Part shown: piece after piece, positions 25,717-35,561 of the stretch
Layout of the letters: each line of letters begins with the position of its first letter
Position numbering within the stretch: position 1 is the first letter of the stretch
Assembly: GCF_023028345.1 (NCBI RefSeq)
Contig: NZ_CP095487.1
Span: 372,001-436,000 of the forward strand
Direction of reading: 5' to 3'
Origin: Halorientalis marina
GTDB lineage: Archaea > Halobacteriota > Halobacteria > Halobacteriales > Haloarculaceae
DNA: 64,000 nt
Notes under the pieces: model-generated
The model's input: the letters and a program-made list of their open reading frames with translations, nothing else
What the model was told of the DNA's origin: nothing
Database searches by the model: none
Made by a program: the position numbers and the translations under genes

Positions 25717-26964
25717 TCACCAGGCCGCGTCGAGGACCCGTTCTATCGCGTCCGTGTCCGGATCGTAGCCCGGCGGCCCGTTCGCCATGAAACTGTCCTC
25801 GACGACTGCCGTCGCAACCTCGGGGAGCGCGTCGCGGTCGGTTCCCTCGACGTCACGGAGCCGCGCGGGGAGGCCGAGCGCGTCGCGGACCTCGGCCACC
25901 GCGTCGACGACGGCCGCCGCCGGGTCGTCGGCGTCGTCCACGCCGAGCGCCGCCGCGAGCAGGTCCCGTCGCCCGTCGACCGCCTCGAAGATGTGCTTGA
26001 GGACGTGGGGGACCATCACGGCGTGGGCCGTCCCCTGTTGCATCCCGAACGCGTGTCTGAGACCGTGGCCGAAGGCGTGGACGACCGAGACGGTCATCTC
26101 GTCCGGCCGGGAGATACCGTACTGGACGAGGAGGTACCCCTCGACGACGCGGTCGAGTGCGGCGTCGGGGTCGCGCTCGTCGCGCCCGCTTCCGTCGGCG
26201 CTCTCGTCGTCCCCGCCCTCGCCGGCCCAGGCGAGCAGCCCCTCGCGCATGACTCCGAGCCCTCGCATCGCGGTGGCGTCGGTGACGGGCGTCGCCGTCG
26301 CGGCGTAGAGCGTCTCGACTCCCTTGTCGAAGCCGTTCAGTGCCGACCCGGCGAGGACGCCGGCGGGCGTGGTCGCGAACAGGTCGGCGTCGAAGACGAC
26401 CGTCGCCGGCATCAGCCGCTGGTCGTAGCAGGCGCCGCCGACCTCGGTTTCGACGAACCCCTCGTCGGGCGTCGCGGTGATGCCGGCAATCGTCGAGAGG
26501 TCCGCGCCGGCCAGCGTCGTCGGCACGGCCACGAGCGGCGGCGTCGATCCCGCCACCGGCAGCAGGCCGCTGGCCTCGAACTCCGCGGCCATCGTCTCGG
26601 GGTCGTCGTCGGCCGCGGCCAGTGCGGCGATTCCCTTCGCGATGTCCAGACTGCTCCCGCCGCCGACGGCCACCAGCGCGTCCGCGTCGGCGGCCTCCAT
26701 CGCCCGCAGACCGTCCACGGCCGTCGAGAACCGCTTCTCGGGCGTCGTCTCCGCGAACACGTCGGCGAGGCGGTCGCCCAGGCCCGCCCGGACCGGGTCC
26801 ATCACGGCGTCGGTCGTCCCGACGGTTCGGCCGGTGACGACGAGCGCGCGGTCACAGCCCAGCGTCGCCACCTCCGACCCGAGGTCGGCGGTCCGGCCGC
26901 GGCCACAGGTCAGCACGGGTGAGTCGTAGTCGAAGCGAAACGAACGGTCGCGGTCCCCTGTCAT
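25717..26964 (-). CDS. Iron-type alcohol dehydrogenase-like protein with altered metal ligands
   Basis: 415 residues, group III alcohol dehydrogenase fold. The NAD-binding GGGSSLD is at 101-107 and PTTLAGAD follows. Compared with the usual Asp-His-His-His metal set, the aligned residues are Asp213, Glu217, His296 and Gln310, so two of four ligands differ. A low-complexity acidic insertion (about 249-267) interrupts the helical domain. It may use another metal, or none. Maleylacetate reductase-like activity is an alternative. Confidence 0.82.
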   Translation of the reverse strand: MTGDRDRSFRFDYDSPVLTCGRGRTADLGSEVATLGCDRALVVTGRTVGTTDAVMDPVRAGLGDRLADVFAETTPEKRFSTAVDGLRAMEAADADALVAVGGGSSLDIAKGIAALAAADDDPETMAAEFEASGLLPVAGSTPPLVAVPTTLAGADLSTIAGITATPDEGFVETEVGGACYDQRLMPATVVFDADLFATTPAGVLAGSALNGFDKGVETLYAATATPVTDATAMRGLGVMREGLLAWAGEGGDDESADGSGRDERDPDAALDRVVEGYLLVQYGISRPDEMTVSVVHAFGHGLRHAFGMQQGTAHAVMVPHVLKHIFEAVDGRRDLLAAALGVDDADDPAAAVVDAVAEVRDALGLPARLRDVEGTDRDALPEVATAVVEDSFMANGPPGYDPDTDAIERVLDAAW

Positions 26965-27063
26965 GCAGACGGGGTCGGGCGCCGACCACTTAGCGCTGGC
27001 GCGGGGCCGAGCGCGCCCGTCCACCCCTCGTCGGCGCTCCTCGGTTCGACCGCGCTCCGCCCG

Positions 27064-27453
27064 TCACCCGTCGTCCGGCTCGTATGGCTGGGCGTCGTCG
27101 ACCGAGGGGGCACCCATCGCCAGCGCCCGGACGGGCTCGTCGGCGTCCGCGGGATTGTACGCCCGCTGTGGATTGCCCGGCTCGACCACGAACGCCTGGT
27201 CTCTCTCGACGACGAACTCCTCGTCGGGCGTCTCGACGTGGAGTCGCCCGTCGAGGACGTAGAAAACCTCGACCTGCTCGTCGTGGAAGTGGTAGCTGAG
27301 ACCGAACTGCTCGCCGGGGTCGGCCTCGTAGACGCGCAGGCCGAGCGGCGAGTCCTGGTAGTCCAGGCCCGCGGCGGTACTGATCGAGCGCACGTCCACG
27401 GGGCGGTCGTCCCACTGTTCGAGGTCGGCCGGGTCGATGCGGTGATAGCCCAT
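27064..27453 (-). CDS. Cupin-domain protein
   Basis: 129 residues with one cupin barrel. Motif 1 reads LSYHFHDEQVEVFYVLDG and motif 2 is PGNPQRAYN, in which the usual His is Asn. A metal site with the two His and one Glu of motif 1 is possible. Likely an isomerase, dioxygenase or binding protein of unknown substrate. Confidence 0.85.
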   Translation of the reverse strand: MGYHRIDPADLEQWDDRPVDVRSISTAAGLDYQDSPLGLRVYEADPGEQFGLSYHFHDEQVEVFYVLDGRLHVETPDEEFVVERDQAFVVEPGNPQRAYNPADADEPVRALAMGAPSVDDAQPYEPDDG

Positions 27454-27563
27454 ACCACGGCCAAGGCGTCCCTGCCACGTCAGCCTTTGCCGTCCGGGTG
27501 TGGCGCGCCTCGGCCCGCGCCGAACCGACGGACCCAAACGGGCCGCCCCGATAGGGTGTGACG

Positions 27564-28907
27564 ATGGATATCCGGTTTCTGGGCGGCGCGGGCGAGGTCG
27601 GTCGCAGCGCGATCCTCGTCGACGACCGACTCCTGCTCGACTACGGCACGAAGACGGCCACGCCACCCCAGTTTCCGGTGGACTCGGTCGACCCCGAGGC
27701 GGTCGTGGTCTCTCACGGCCACCTCGACCACGCCGGGTCGGTCCCCTCCCTCCTGTCGGGCGACCGCCGCCCGCCGATTCACTGGACGCCGCCGACCCGC
27801 GAGCTGACGCTCACGCTGGCACGGGACACGCTCAAACTCCACGGCGTCTCCGGGAGCGGAGCGACCGGAGGCTCGCGGCGGCGAAGCCGACGCGGCGGCA
27901 CCTACGATTGCCCGTTCACGGAGGAAGAGGTCCGCCGAGTCACGCAGGTCTCCGAGACCCACGGTTATCGGGAGCCGTTCGAGGCGGCCGGCTACGAGGT
28001 CACGTTCTACGACGCCGGCCACATCCCGGGCAGCACCCATGTGCTCGTCGACGATGGGGAGACCCGTCTGCTCTACACCGCCGATTACCACACCGACGAC
28101 CACCGCGGGAGTGACGCTCCCGCGAGCCGCACGGATCGGCACGGGGAGCCGATCCGTGGACAGCGCCTCGTCGCGGGCACCACCGCCCGTCCGGACGCCG
28201 ACGTGGTCATCACGGAGAGCACGTACAGCGACGTGGACCACGAGCCCCGCGAGACCGTCGAGGAGCAGTTCGCCGAGAGTGTGAAGACGACTCTCTGGGA
28301 GGGCGGGACGGTGGTCGTCCCAGCTTTCGCCATCGGCCGGACCCAGGAGATGCTCCTGATCTGTGCGGCCCACGACATCCCCTGCTACGTCGACGGAATG
28401 GGAACCGACGTGACGAAGATGCTGCTGCGCCACCCCGAGTTCGTCCGCGACGCAGACGCCCTCCAGCGGGCCAAGTCCCATGCCCGCTTCGTGACGGGCC
28501 GGGACGGCCAGCGGAAACGCATCGCGGAACAGAACGCCGCCATCGTCACCACGAGCGGGATGCTCTCCGGAGGTCCTGCGATGACGTACGTGCCCGAAAT
28601 CAGGGACCGGCCGGTGAACAAGATCACGATGACCGGCTACCAGGTCGAGGGCACGCCCGGCCGGGAACTGCTCGACACCGGCAGCGCCGAGATCGACGGC
28701 CGCGTCATGCCCGTCGCCGCCCAGGTCGAGAGCTACGACTTCTCCGCCCACGCCGACCGCGACGGTCTCCGGGCGTTCCTCGCCTCTTACCGGGAGACAC
28801 CCGTCCTCGTCAACCACGGCGACCGCTGTGGGGACTTCGCCGACGAACTCGTGGCCGAGGGGTACGACGCCACCGCGCCCGACCTCGGCGAGACGGTCTC
28901 GATCTGA
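27564..28907 (+). CDS. Beta-CASP ribonuclease of the aCPSF2/RNase J class
   Basis: 447 residues from the ATG at 27564 (a GTG lies two codons earlier). The metallo-beta-lactamase signature HGHLDH is at about 51-56, GHIPGSTH and TADYH follow, then beta-CASP motifs with VVPAFAIGRTQEM, TTSGMLSGGP and a final FSAHAD. These zinc enzymes cut or trim RNA. Two insertions not expected in the family break the catalytic domain, a Gly/Ser/Arg stretch near 97-112 and an Arg/Asp-rich stretch near 181-200; the second is built from two DNA palindromes. Confidence 0.88.
   Translation: MDIRFLGGAGEVGRSAILVDDRLLLDYGTKTATPPQFPVDSVDPEAVVVSHGHLDHAGSVPSLLSGDRRPPIHWTPPTRELTLTLARDTLKLHGVSGSGATGGSRRRSRRGGTYDCPFTEEEVRRVTQVSETHGYREPFEAAGYEVTFYDAGHIPGSTHVLVDDGETRLLYTADYHTDDHRGSDAPASRTDRHGEPIRGQRLVAGTTARPDADVVITESTYSDVDHEPRETVEEQFAESVKTTLWEGGTVVVPAFAIGRTQEMLLICAAHDIPCYVDGMGTDVTKMLLRHPEFVRDADALQRAKSHARFVTGRDGQRKRIAEQNAAIVTTSGMLSGGPAMTYVPEIRDRPVNKITMTGYQVEGTPGRELLDTGSAEIDGRVMPVAAQVESYDFSAHADRDGLRAFLASYRETPVLVNHGDRCGDFADELVAEGYDATAPDLGETVSI
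28104..28157 (+). repeat. Two adjacent palindromes inside the ribonuclease gene
   Basis: Inverted repeats with 8-base arms (28104-28111 and 28117-28124) and perfect 10-base arms (28131-28140 and 28148-28157, ACGGATCGGC and its complement). Both fall within the unusual in-frame insertion. Confidence 0.75.
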
Positions 28908-28908
28908 C

Positions 28909-29586
28909 TCACTCGATGGACGTGGGTCGTCCCGTCGTCGACTCGAACCGGGGGCTGTAGTGGAACGTCGGCGGGCCGTCCGGCTCGGGGAGGCCGGCGG
29001 CCGCCGGGAGCGTGTTCGTCCGGAGTTCGGCTTCGGCGTCGGCGAGTCGCCACGGGTCGCGTTCGATCTCGCCGACCGCGAGGCCCCCCTCGCGCTCGAC
29101 GTAGTAGCGGTGGCGTTCGATCAGGAAGTCCGCGAGCGAGCCCGGTTCGGCGGGCGAGGGGTCGCCCGCGGGCCGGTACCGGACGTCGAAGCGGGCCCCG
29201 TCGCGCCGCCGTCGCGACCGGACGACGACCGTCTCCCCGCGGCGGCGCACCTCGCTGTCGGCGGCGTGGAAGGGGAGCGACCAGACCCGCGCGCCGGCGC
29301 GGGCGGCGAGCGCGTCGCCGGCGTCCAGCGAGTGGAAGTAGACGCCGAGGTCACCGTCGTGGGTCACGTACGTCCGGAGATTGATCTGCGCGAACGGGCG
29401 TGTGGGCGACCGGACCGGCCCGAGTTCGACGCCGGTCATCTCCAGCACGACGACGGTGAGCCACGCGCGCCCGTCGTGGGTCGCGACCGAGAGGCCGTCG
29501 GGGACGACTGAATCGACGGCGGCAGGGGCCACGGGCCAGTGAGCGAACAGCACGTCGCGGGCGGTGACGGCGAGCGGACCGCGCAT
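28909..29586 (-). CDS. YqjF/DUF2071 family protein
   Basis: 225 residues. It opens with VLFAHWPV and has LTVVVLEMTGVEL, NLRTYV and VYFHSLDAG, the conserved line of DUF2071 (YqjF) proteins, which share the acetoacetate decarboxylase-like fold. It is convergent with the ribonuclease gene, one base apart. Function unknown. Confidence 0.87.
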   Translation of the reverse strand: MRGPLAVTARDVLFAHWPVAPAAVDSVVPDGLSVATHDGRAWLTVVVLEMTGVELGPVRSPTRPFAQINLRTYVTHDGDLGVYFHSLDAGDALAARAGARVWSLPFHAADSEVRRRGETVVVRSRRRRDGARFDVRYRPAGDPSPAEPGSLADFLIERHRYYVEREGGLAVGEIERDPWRLADAEAELRTNTLPAAAGLPEPDGPPTFHYSPRFESTTGRPTSIE

Positions 29587-29674
29587 CGTCCTCGCCAGGG
29601 GTTCGACGGGCTTCAATCCCGCGCGTCGGTCCCGGGCACAACGGATAAGCGGCCGTCGCCCGTACCGCGGTGGC

Positions 29675-30655
29675 ATGGTCGACGAGTCGGTGGTGCGTGC
29701 CGCACTCGCCGGGATTCTGCCCGACGCCACGGCGGCCGACATCGAGGCCGCGCCCTGGGGCAACACGAAACGGACGGCGCTGGTGACGCTTTCCGACGGC
29801 CGCGAGGTGGTCGTCCAGTACCGCGCCAGCGACCGCGGCGGACTGGCGACGGAGGCCGAACTCACCCGCGCCATCGGCGAGCGGACGGACGTTCCCACCC
29901 CCGTCGTCCTCGGGTGCCAGCGGGTCGACGAGTACGCGGCCGTCGTGACCGCGCGGGTTCCCGGCCGCGATCTCCACGAGCGGTTCGAGGTCTTGCCGCC
30001 CGACCGCCGGGCGGCGCTGGTCCGTACGCTCGGCCGGCACCTCGCGGCCGTCCACGATGCCTTCCGGTTCTCGGGATACGGGCCGGTCACGTCCCGGGAC
30101 GAGGGGTTCGCCGTGGCCGACCCCGAGCGTGACTGGCGGGCCTGGCTGAGCGACTTCCTCGGGCGCGCGCTCGGCCGGCTCGACGGGCCGCTCGCGCCCC
30201 TCGCCGCGCCCATACAGAGGGCGTTCGACCGACACCGCGACCGCCTGCCGGCGGCGCCGCCGGCCCACCTGTTCCCGTGGGATTTCCGGCCGGGGAACGT
30301 CATCGTGGCCGGCGTGGACTCGGCGATCACGGCCGTCCTCGACTGGGGCGACCCGCTCGCCGCCGCACGCGGCCTCTCGGTGGCGAAAGCCGCCTTCCTC
30401 GTCGCGGACTGGTACGCCGACGACCACGCGGCCGACCGACTCCGCGAGGCCTTCCACGCCGGCTACCGGGCACGGCTGTCGCTCCCCGACGACTTCGAGC
30501 GCACGCGCCCGCTCTACCGCCTCGTCGCCGTCGTGGCCGCCGCGGTCGACTCCCGCGGACAGGTCACCCGCCCCCGCTTCCCGATGGTCCCCGACGAGGA
30601 AGCCGTGACCTTCCACCGACGACACCTCCGGGCCGTCCTCGACCGCCTGGACTGA
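29675..30655 (+). CDS. Aminoglycoside phosphotransferase-like (APH/ChoK) protein
   Basis: 326 residues with a protein-kinase-like small-molecule kinase fold. The catalytic loop is HLFPWDFRPGNV (D plus downstream N) and the metal-binding Asp is in VLDWGDP. Such enzymes phosphorylate small alcohols or sugars; the substrate is not evident. A TATA-like GGATAAG is centred 28 bases before the ATG. Confidence 0.87.
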   Translation: MVDESVVRAALAGILPDATAADIEAAPWGNTKRTALVTLSDGREVVVQYRASDRGGLATEAELTRAIGERTDVPTPVVLGCQRVDEYAAVVTARVPGRDLHERFEVLPPDRRAALVRTLGRHLAAVHDAFRFSGYGPVTSRDEGFAVADPERDWRAWLSDFLGRALGRLDGPLAPLAAPIQRAFDRHRDRLPAAPPAHLFPWDFRPGNVIVAGVDSAITAVLDWGDPLAAARGLSVAKAAFLVADWYADDHAADRLREAFHAGYRARLSLPDDFERTRPLYRLVAVVAAAVDSRGQVTRPRFPMVPDEEAVTFHRRHLRAVLDRLD

Positions 30656-30769
30656 CCGGCGACGGACCGTGACGACAGTGGCAGGCAGTACCATGGACGC
30701 GCTCGAACGCTCCGCCGCAGTTATACCCCTGCGCTAATTACGAGGAAGCGAATATCCGATCTCCGATAC

Positions 30770-32569
30770 ATGGCATCTGCCTCTCTCGCCCTCCCGCTCG
30801 GTCTGCTCGGTCTGCTCGCGCTCGTTCCCCTGATCGTGCTGTACCTGATCCAGCCCGATCCCCGGCGGGTCGAACTGCCGACGATGCAGTTCCTCGCCGA
30901 GGACCCCGACGAGGGCGGCGCGAACCCAATCGTCGAGCGCCTCCGCCGGAACCTCCTTTTCCTGTTGCAGGTGCTCGCCATCGTCCTGCTGGCGCTTTCG
31001 CTGGCCTCGCCGTACGTGTTGACGACACAGGCCGCGAGCGCCCAGCAGACGGTCGTCGTGGTCGACGCGAGCGCGAGCATGGCGACCGAGAGTGGCGACG
31101 GCGCGCGGTTCGCGGCGGCACGCGAGCGCGCGAAGGATAACGTCGGGACGCCGACGACGGTCGTCGTCGCCGGCGCGAACACGCGAACCGCGGCGACCGA
31201 CGTACAACCCGGCGAGGCACGGAGCGTCATCGACGACCTCTCGCCGACGGACGCGCCGGCCGACCTGCGCGGTGCCATCGCCCGCGCGTCGTCGCTGACC
31301 GGCTCCCAGGGACGGGTCGTCGTCGTCAGCGACTTCGCGACCGACGACGACTGGCAGTCGGCCGTCCAGGCCGCTCGCGCCCGCGGTGTCGACGTGGCCC
31401 TCGAACAGGTCGGGCAGGGTGCCACGTCGAACGTCGGCATCGTCGACCGTCGGTTCGCGAACGAGCGGGTGCTTCTCTCGGTGCGGAACACCGGCCCGTC
31501 GGCCGCCGAACGGACGGTTTCACTCGGCGGCGCGTCGCGGTCGGTGTCGCTCCAGCCCGGCGACGTGACCACAGTGGCTTTCCCCATGCCGGCCGAGAGC
31601 ACGACGGCCGAACTCTCGCCGGGGGACGGCTTCCGGGCCGACGACGTGGCCCACGTCACCGTCCCCGAGAAACAGCGGTTGCGGGTGCTCCTCCTGACGA
31701 ACCGCGAGGATCGGTACCTGCGCACCGCGCTGTCGGTCAACCCCGCCGTTGAGCTGACCGTCGCGCGCCCGCCGGCCCCCAACGTCGGGCGCGACTTCGA
31801 CGTGGTCCTGTTCAGCGGCGTCGACCGCTCGCGGCTCCTCCAGACGACCATCGACAAGAGCCGCGACGTGCTGGAGTCGGGCGGCGGCGTCGGCATCCAG
31901 GCCCAGTCGGACCTCGGGCGGGTCGGCTACGGCGACCTCCTGCCGGTCCAGCCCCGCGGGGTCACGAACACCTCCGGCATCGGTCGCATCGGGCAGGACC
32001 GACTGACCCGTGGGTTCGACTTCCCGGCACCGGACCGGCACCTCCGGGCCAACGTGACCCGGGGGACGGCGCTGGTGGAGACCGAGGACGGCTCGCCGCT
32101 TTTGGCGACCGCCCGCCGGTCCGGCGGCCGCGTCCTCTACTACGGCTACCTGCCCGACGAGCCGGCCTTCCGGTACGGCTACCGCTACCCGGTCTTCTGG
32201 AAGACGGCGACGGACTGGCTCGGCGGGCGCGCCTCGCTGTCGGACCTCAACAGCCGGACCGGCGAGACCTTCGAGCTGTCGAACCGGACGACCGTCCAGA
32301 CGCCGACGGGCGAACGGACGGGGGCCGAGATCCGGCTCGACGCCGTCGGGGTCTACACCGCCGGTGACCGGCGGACCAGCGCGAGCCTGCTCGACGCCCG
32401 CGAGTCGAACGTGACGGCGCCGGTCCTCGACGTGGCGCCGGGCGGGCGCAACGAGAGCGCGACCGCCGGCTTCCAGGTCCGCCAGGACCTCACGCCCGTC
32501 GCCCTCCTGCTCGTGCTCGCGATCGTCCTCGGTGAGATCGGCTACCTCTACTACAGGGGTGACGTGTGA
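30770..32569 (+). CDS. BatA-like membrane protein with VWA domain
   Basis: 599 residues. The N-terminal BatA-type region has two membrane helices (about 8-25 and 62-86) around a cytoplasmic loop, then a von Willebrand A-like domain with a MIDAS start VVVDASASM, and a large extracytoplasmic part, closed by a membrane helix near the C terminus. A TATA-like TTATAC at 30721-30726 predicts a leader of about 19 bases. First gene of a tight six-gene operon with overlapping starts that includes MoxR and DUF58. Probably part of a membrane complex for metal- or fold-dependent maturation of cell-surface proteins. Confidence 0.85.
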   Translation: MASASLALPLGLLGLLALVPLIVLYLIQPDPRRVELPTMQFLAEDPDEGGANPIVERLRRNLLFLLQVLAIVLLALSLASPYVLTTQAASAQQTVVVVDASASMATESGDGARFAAARERAKDNVGTPTTVVVAGANTRTAATDVQPGEARSVIDDLSPTDAPADLRGAIARASSLTGSQGRVVVVSDFATDDDWQSAVQAARARGVDVALEQVGQGATSNVGIVDRRFANERVLLSVRNTGPSAAERTVSLGGASRSVSLQPGDVTTVAFPMPAESTTAELSPGDGFRADDVAHVTVPEKQRLRVLLLTNREDRYLRTALSVNPAVELTVARPPAPNVGRDFDVVLFSGVDRSRLLQTTIDKSRDVLESGGGVGIQAQSDLGRVGYGDLLPVQPRGVTNTSGIGRIGQDRLTRGFDFPAPDRHLRANVTRGTALVETEDGSPLLATARRSGGRVLYYGYLPDEPAFRYGYRYPVFWKTATDWLGGRASLSDLNSRTGETFELSNRTTVQTPTGERTGAEIRLDAVGVYTAGDRRTSASLLDARESNVTAPVLDVAPGGRNESATAGFQVRQDLTPVALLLVLAIVLGEIGYLYYRGDV

Positions 32570-34902
32570 TGGCGGTCGAGTTCGCCGTCGCCGGCCTGCG
32601 CGCGGGCCTCGAACGGCCGCTGGTCCTGCTCGCGTGGCCCGTGCTCGTGGGACTGCTCGGCTACCTGCTCCTGCGGTCCCGCGAGCGCGCCACCTTCGAC
32701 CGCCGGAAGCGGACGCTCGTGTTCGCCGGCCGGGTGGTCGTGGTCACGCTGCTGGTGTTCGGCGCTGCCGGGCCGTTCACGGTCGCCGAGCGGGAGGTGA
32801 CGGGCGACCCGACGGTGACGATGCTCGTCGACCGCTCGGCGAGCATGGCGGTCACGGACAACGTCTCCGGACAGCTGACCTCGGCCATCGAAGAGGAGGG
32901 CCTGACGGTCGACACGCGACAGATCGGGTCGGGGCCGCGCTCACCCGTCGGCGACGGCGTCGCGAGCGCGCTCCGGGAGAACGGGAGCGTCCTCGTCGTC
33001 TCGGACGGGCGGGTGACGCGCGGCCGCTCGCTCGACGAGGCGACGACCATCGCGACCCAGGTCAACGCCACGGTCAACGCCGTCCAGCTGGAGACGACCG
33101 AGACCGAGCGGGCGGTCCGCATCCAGGGGCCGGCCAAGACCAGCACCGGCGTCGACAACACCTTCCTGGTCGCCGTCACCGGGACGGAACTGGACGACAG
33201 CAACGCCACGGTCACCGTCTCCGTCGACGGCGAGGAGGTGGCGACACGCGAAATCGCGGGGAGCGGCGCCGTCGGCATCAATCGCTCGTTCGCCGAGACC
33301 GGGAGCCACCGCATCACCGCCCGGATCGGCGGCGGGGACACCTTCGCGCGCAACGACGTGTACCGGAAGACGGTGCGGGTGGTCGAGCCGCCCGAAGTCC
33401 TCTACGTCGCCCGCGGCGACTACCCCCTGGAGGACTACCTCCGGCGGCTGTACGACGTGGACCGCGTCGACTCGGTTCCCGACGACCTCTCGGGCTACTA
33501 CGCCGTCGTCATGCAGGACGTGGCCGCCGAGGACGTGGGCAACACGGCCGCGCTCCAGCGCGCGGTCATCAACGGAACGGGGCTGGTGACCGTCGGCGGC
33601 CCCAACGCCTACGAGTTCGGCGGCTACCGCGGCAGTTCGCTGGAGGGGATGTTGCCGGTCACGGTCGGCGAGGGCGGGCGGACCGCCCGGATCGTCTTCG
33701 CCATCGACATCTCCGGGAGTACCCGGGGGACGCTGTCGGTCCAGCAGGCGCTCGCGCTCGACGCGCTCGACCAGCTCGACGACCGCAATCAGGTCGGCGT
33801 GGTCGCGTTCAACCGGAACGCCTACGCCATCTCGCCGCTCCAGGGGCTCGACTCCGCCCGGCCCGACCTCATCCGGCAGATCCGCCGCCTCAACAACGAG
33901 GGCGGGACCGACGTGAGCGCCGGCATCGAGGGCGGGATGCAGATGCTCGGCAACAGCGACGGGACGGTCGTCTTGCTCACCGACGGGCAGACGCAGGTGG
34001 GCGACCCCGTCGCGGCCGCCCAGCGGGCTGCGAACCGGAACGTCCGCGTCATCCCCATCGGCGTCGGCCGGGACGTCAACGGTCGCCTGCTCCGGGAAGT
34101 CGCCCGCGCCGGCGACGGGACGTACCTCCAGGCCGACGAGACGAACAAGCTCCGCATCTTCTTCGGCGGCGAGTCCCGCCAGTACCAGGGCGGCGGCCTC
34201 ACCGTCGTCGACGGGAACCAGTTCATCACCCGCGGGGTCACTCTCGAATCCACGCCCGGTGCCGTCAACGCCGTGGCGACGAAAGACCGCGCGGACTTCC
34301 TCGTAGCCGGCCCGACCGGCACCCCGGCCATCGCCGCCTGGCGGTTCGGACTCGGGCGCTCGGTGTCGATCACCGCCTACGACCAGGACGGGACGCTCGG
34401 CGGCCTCCTCTCCCCGCCGGACTCGCTGGCGGTCACGAAATCGGTCAACTGGGCCATCGGTGACCCCGAGCGCCTCGAATCCGGCGTCACGGAGGTCTCG
34501 GACGGCCGCGTCGGGGAGCCCCTGGAAATCACCTACGACGGGACCGACCGCCCGAGCGGCGACGGCGTCGCCTTCTCCCGGGTCGGCGAGGAGACCTTCC
34601 GCGCGACGCTCGTCCCCGACGAACCGGGCTACCGGACGGTGCTCGACGCCACCTTCGCCGTCAACTATCCGGCAGAGTATGCCGGATTCGGGCCCTCCTC
34701 GTCGTTGCGGGACGTCGTCGCGGCCACGAACGGGACGGTCTACGCGCCGGACCAGGCCGCGGAAATCGCCGAGGAAGTCCGTCGGCGGGCCGACGAGGTG
34801 CGGACGGTCCGGGACGGCTGGACGTGGTTGGCCCTGACTCTGGGGCTTCTCGTCTACCTGACGGAGGTCTGTCTCCGTCGCTACGACAGGATCAAAGCAT
34901 GA
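32569..34902 (+). CDS. Large VWA-domain membrane protein
   Basis: 777 residues; its ATG shares one base with the preceding stop. Two N-terminal helices are followed by a first degenerate VWA (MIDAS-like VDRSASM near 87-93), a region resembling the glutamine-amidotransferase-like fold (VMQDVAAEDVG, VTVGGPNAYEFGGY), then a full VWA with AIDISGST near 382 and LLTDGQTQ, and a C-terminal helix. The product is largely extracytoplasmic with several N-x-S/T sequons. It is probably the principal substrate-facing subunit of the MoxR system. Confidence 0.88.
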   Translation: MAVEFAVAGLRAGLERPLVLLAWPVLVGLLGYLLLRSRERATFDRRKRTLVFAGRVVVVTLLVFGAAGPFTVAEREVTGDPTVTMLVDRSASMAVTDNVSGQLTSAIEEEGLTVDTRQIGSGPRSPVGDGVASALRENGSVLVVSDGRVTRGRSLDEATTIATQVNATVNAVQLETTETERAVRIQGPAKTSTGVDNTFLVAVTGTELDDSNATVTVSVDGEEVATREIAGSGAVGINRSFAETGSHRITARIGGGDTFARNDVYRKTVRVVEPPEVLYVARGDYPLEDYLRRLYDVDRVDSVPDDLSGYYAVVMQDVAAEDVGNTAALQRAVINGTGLVTVGGPNAYEFGGYRGSSLEGMLPVTVGEGGRTARIVFAIDISGSTRGTLSVQQALALDALDQLDDRNQVGVVAFNRNAYAISPLQGLDSARPDLIRQIRRLNNEGGTDVSAGIEGGMQMLGNSDGTVVLLTDGQTQVGDPVAAAQRAANRNVRVIPIGVGRDVNGRLLREVARAGDGTYLQADETNKLRIFFGGESRQYQGGGLTVVDGNQFITRGVTLESTPGAVNAVATKDRADFLVAGPTGTPAIAAWRFGLGRSVSITAYDQDGTLGGLLSPPDSLAVTKSVNWAIGDPERLESGVTEVSDGRVGEPLEITYDGTDRPSGDGVAFSRVGEETFRATLVPDEPGYRTVLDATFAVNYPAEYAGFGPSSSLRDVVAATNGTVYAPDQAAEIAEEVRRRADEVRTVRDGWTWLALTLGLLVYLTEVCLRRYDRIKA

Positions 34903-35561
34903 TCGGAACGAGACTCAACACGGCGCTCGTGGTGCTCGTCGGGCTGGCGGTCGTCGGGACCGCCGGCGCGACGCTGTTCTACGAGCAACGCGTCGACAGT
35001 GCTCGCCAGCAGACCGAAGCGGTCCGCGAGGAGAAACAGGAACTCAACGCGACCCTCCAGCAGACCCGCCAGGAGCTGGAAGCCAGCCGCGAACGGCTTC
35101 GGGAGATCAATTCGAGCTCGCAGACGCGCCAGACCGACCTCTCCGATCTCGCGGAGTCTCTGAACACGACGGAGTCGCGACTGGAGGGGCTCCAGGAGAA
35201 CCTGACGGAGACGCGCTCGGCCCTCGCCGACGCCCGGGAGCGCGTCGACGAACTCGAAGGGGAGAACGAACAGCTCTCCTCGACGGTCAGCGACCTGCGC
35301 GAGGAGAACCGACAGCTCCAGAGCCAGACCTCCGACTTCCGTGAGCGCGTCCGGGACCTCCAGCGGCGCAACGAGGCGCTGAACGACGCCCTGGACCAGC
35401 GTTCGGCCCTGCTTACCGAGAAAAACGGGACGATAGCCGATCTCGAAGGCGACCGGGAGGTAGCCACGGACGACGTGAACTACTTCTGTACACAGGTCGA
35501 CGCGCAAAACAAGACGGAGCGGATGGACACCATCTGCGACCGCCCACTCTACGATGACTGA
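34899..35561 (+). CDS. Membrane-anchored coiled-coil protein
   Basis: 220 residues; ATGA overlap with the VWA gene. One N-terminal membrane helix (about 8-28) is followed by a long heptad-rich coiled coil (about 35-190) full of Gln, Glu, Leu and Arg, and a Cys-containing tail with two cysteines (YFCTQ and TICDR). It may act as a spacer or scaffold between membrane and cell wall within the MoxR/VWA complex. Family not recognised. Confidence 0.78.
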   Translation: MIGTRLNTALVVLVGLAVVGTAGATLFYEQRVDSARQQTEAVREEKQELNATLQQTRQELEASRERLREINSSSQTRQTDLSDLAESLNTTESRLEGLQENLTETRSALADARERVDELEGENEQLSSTVSDLREENRQLQSQTSDFRERVRDLQRRNEALNDALDQRSALLTEKNGTIADLEGDREVATDDVNYFCTQVDAQNKTERMDTICDRPLYDD

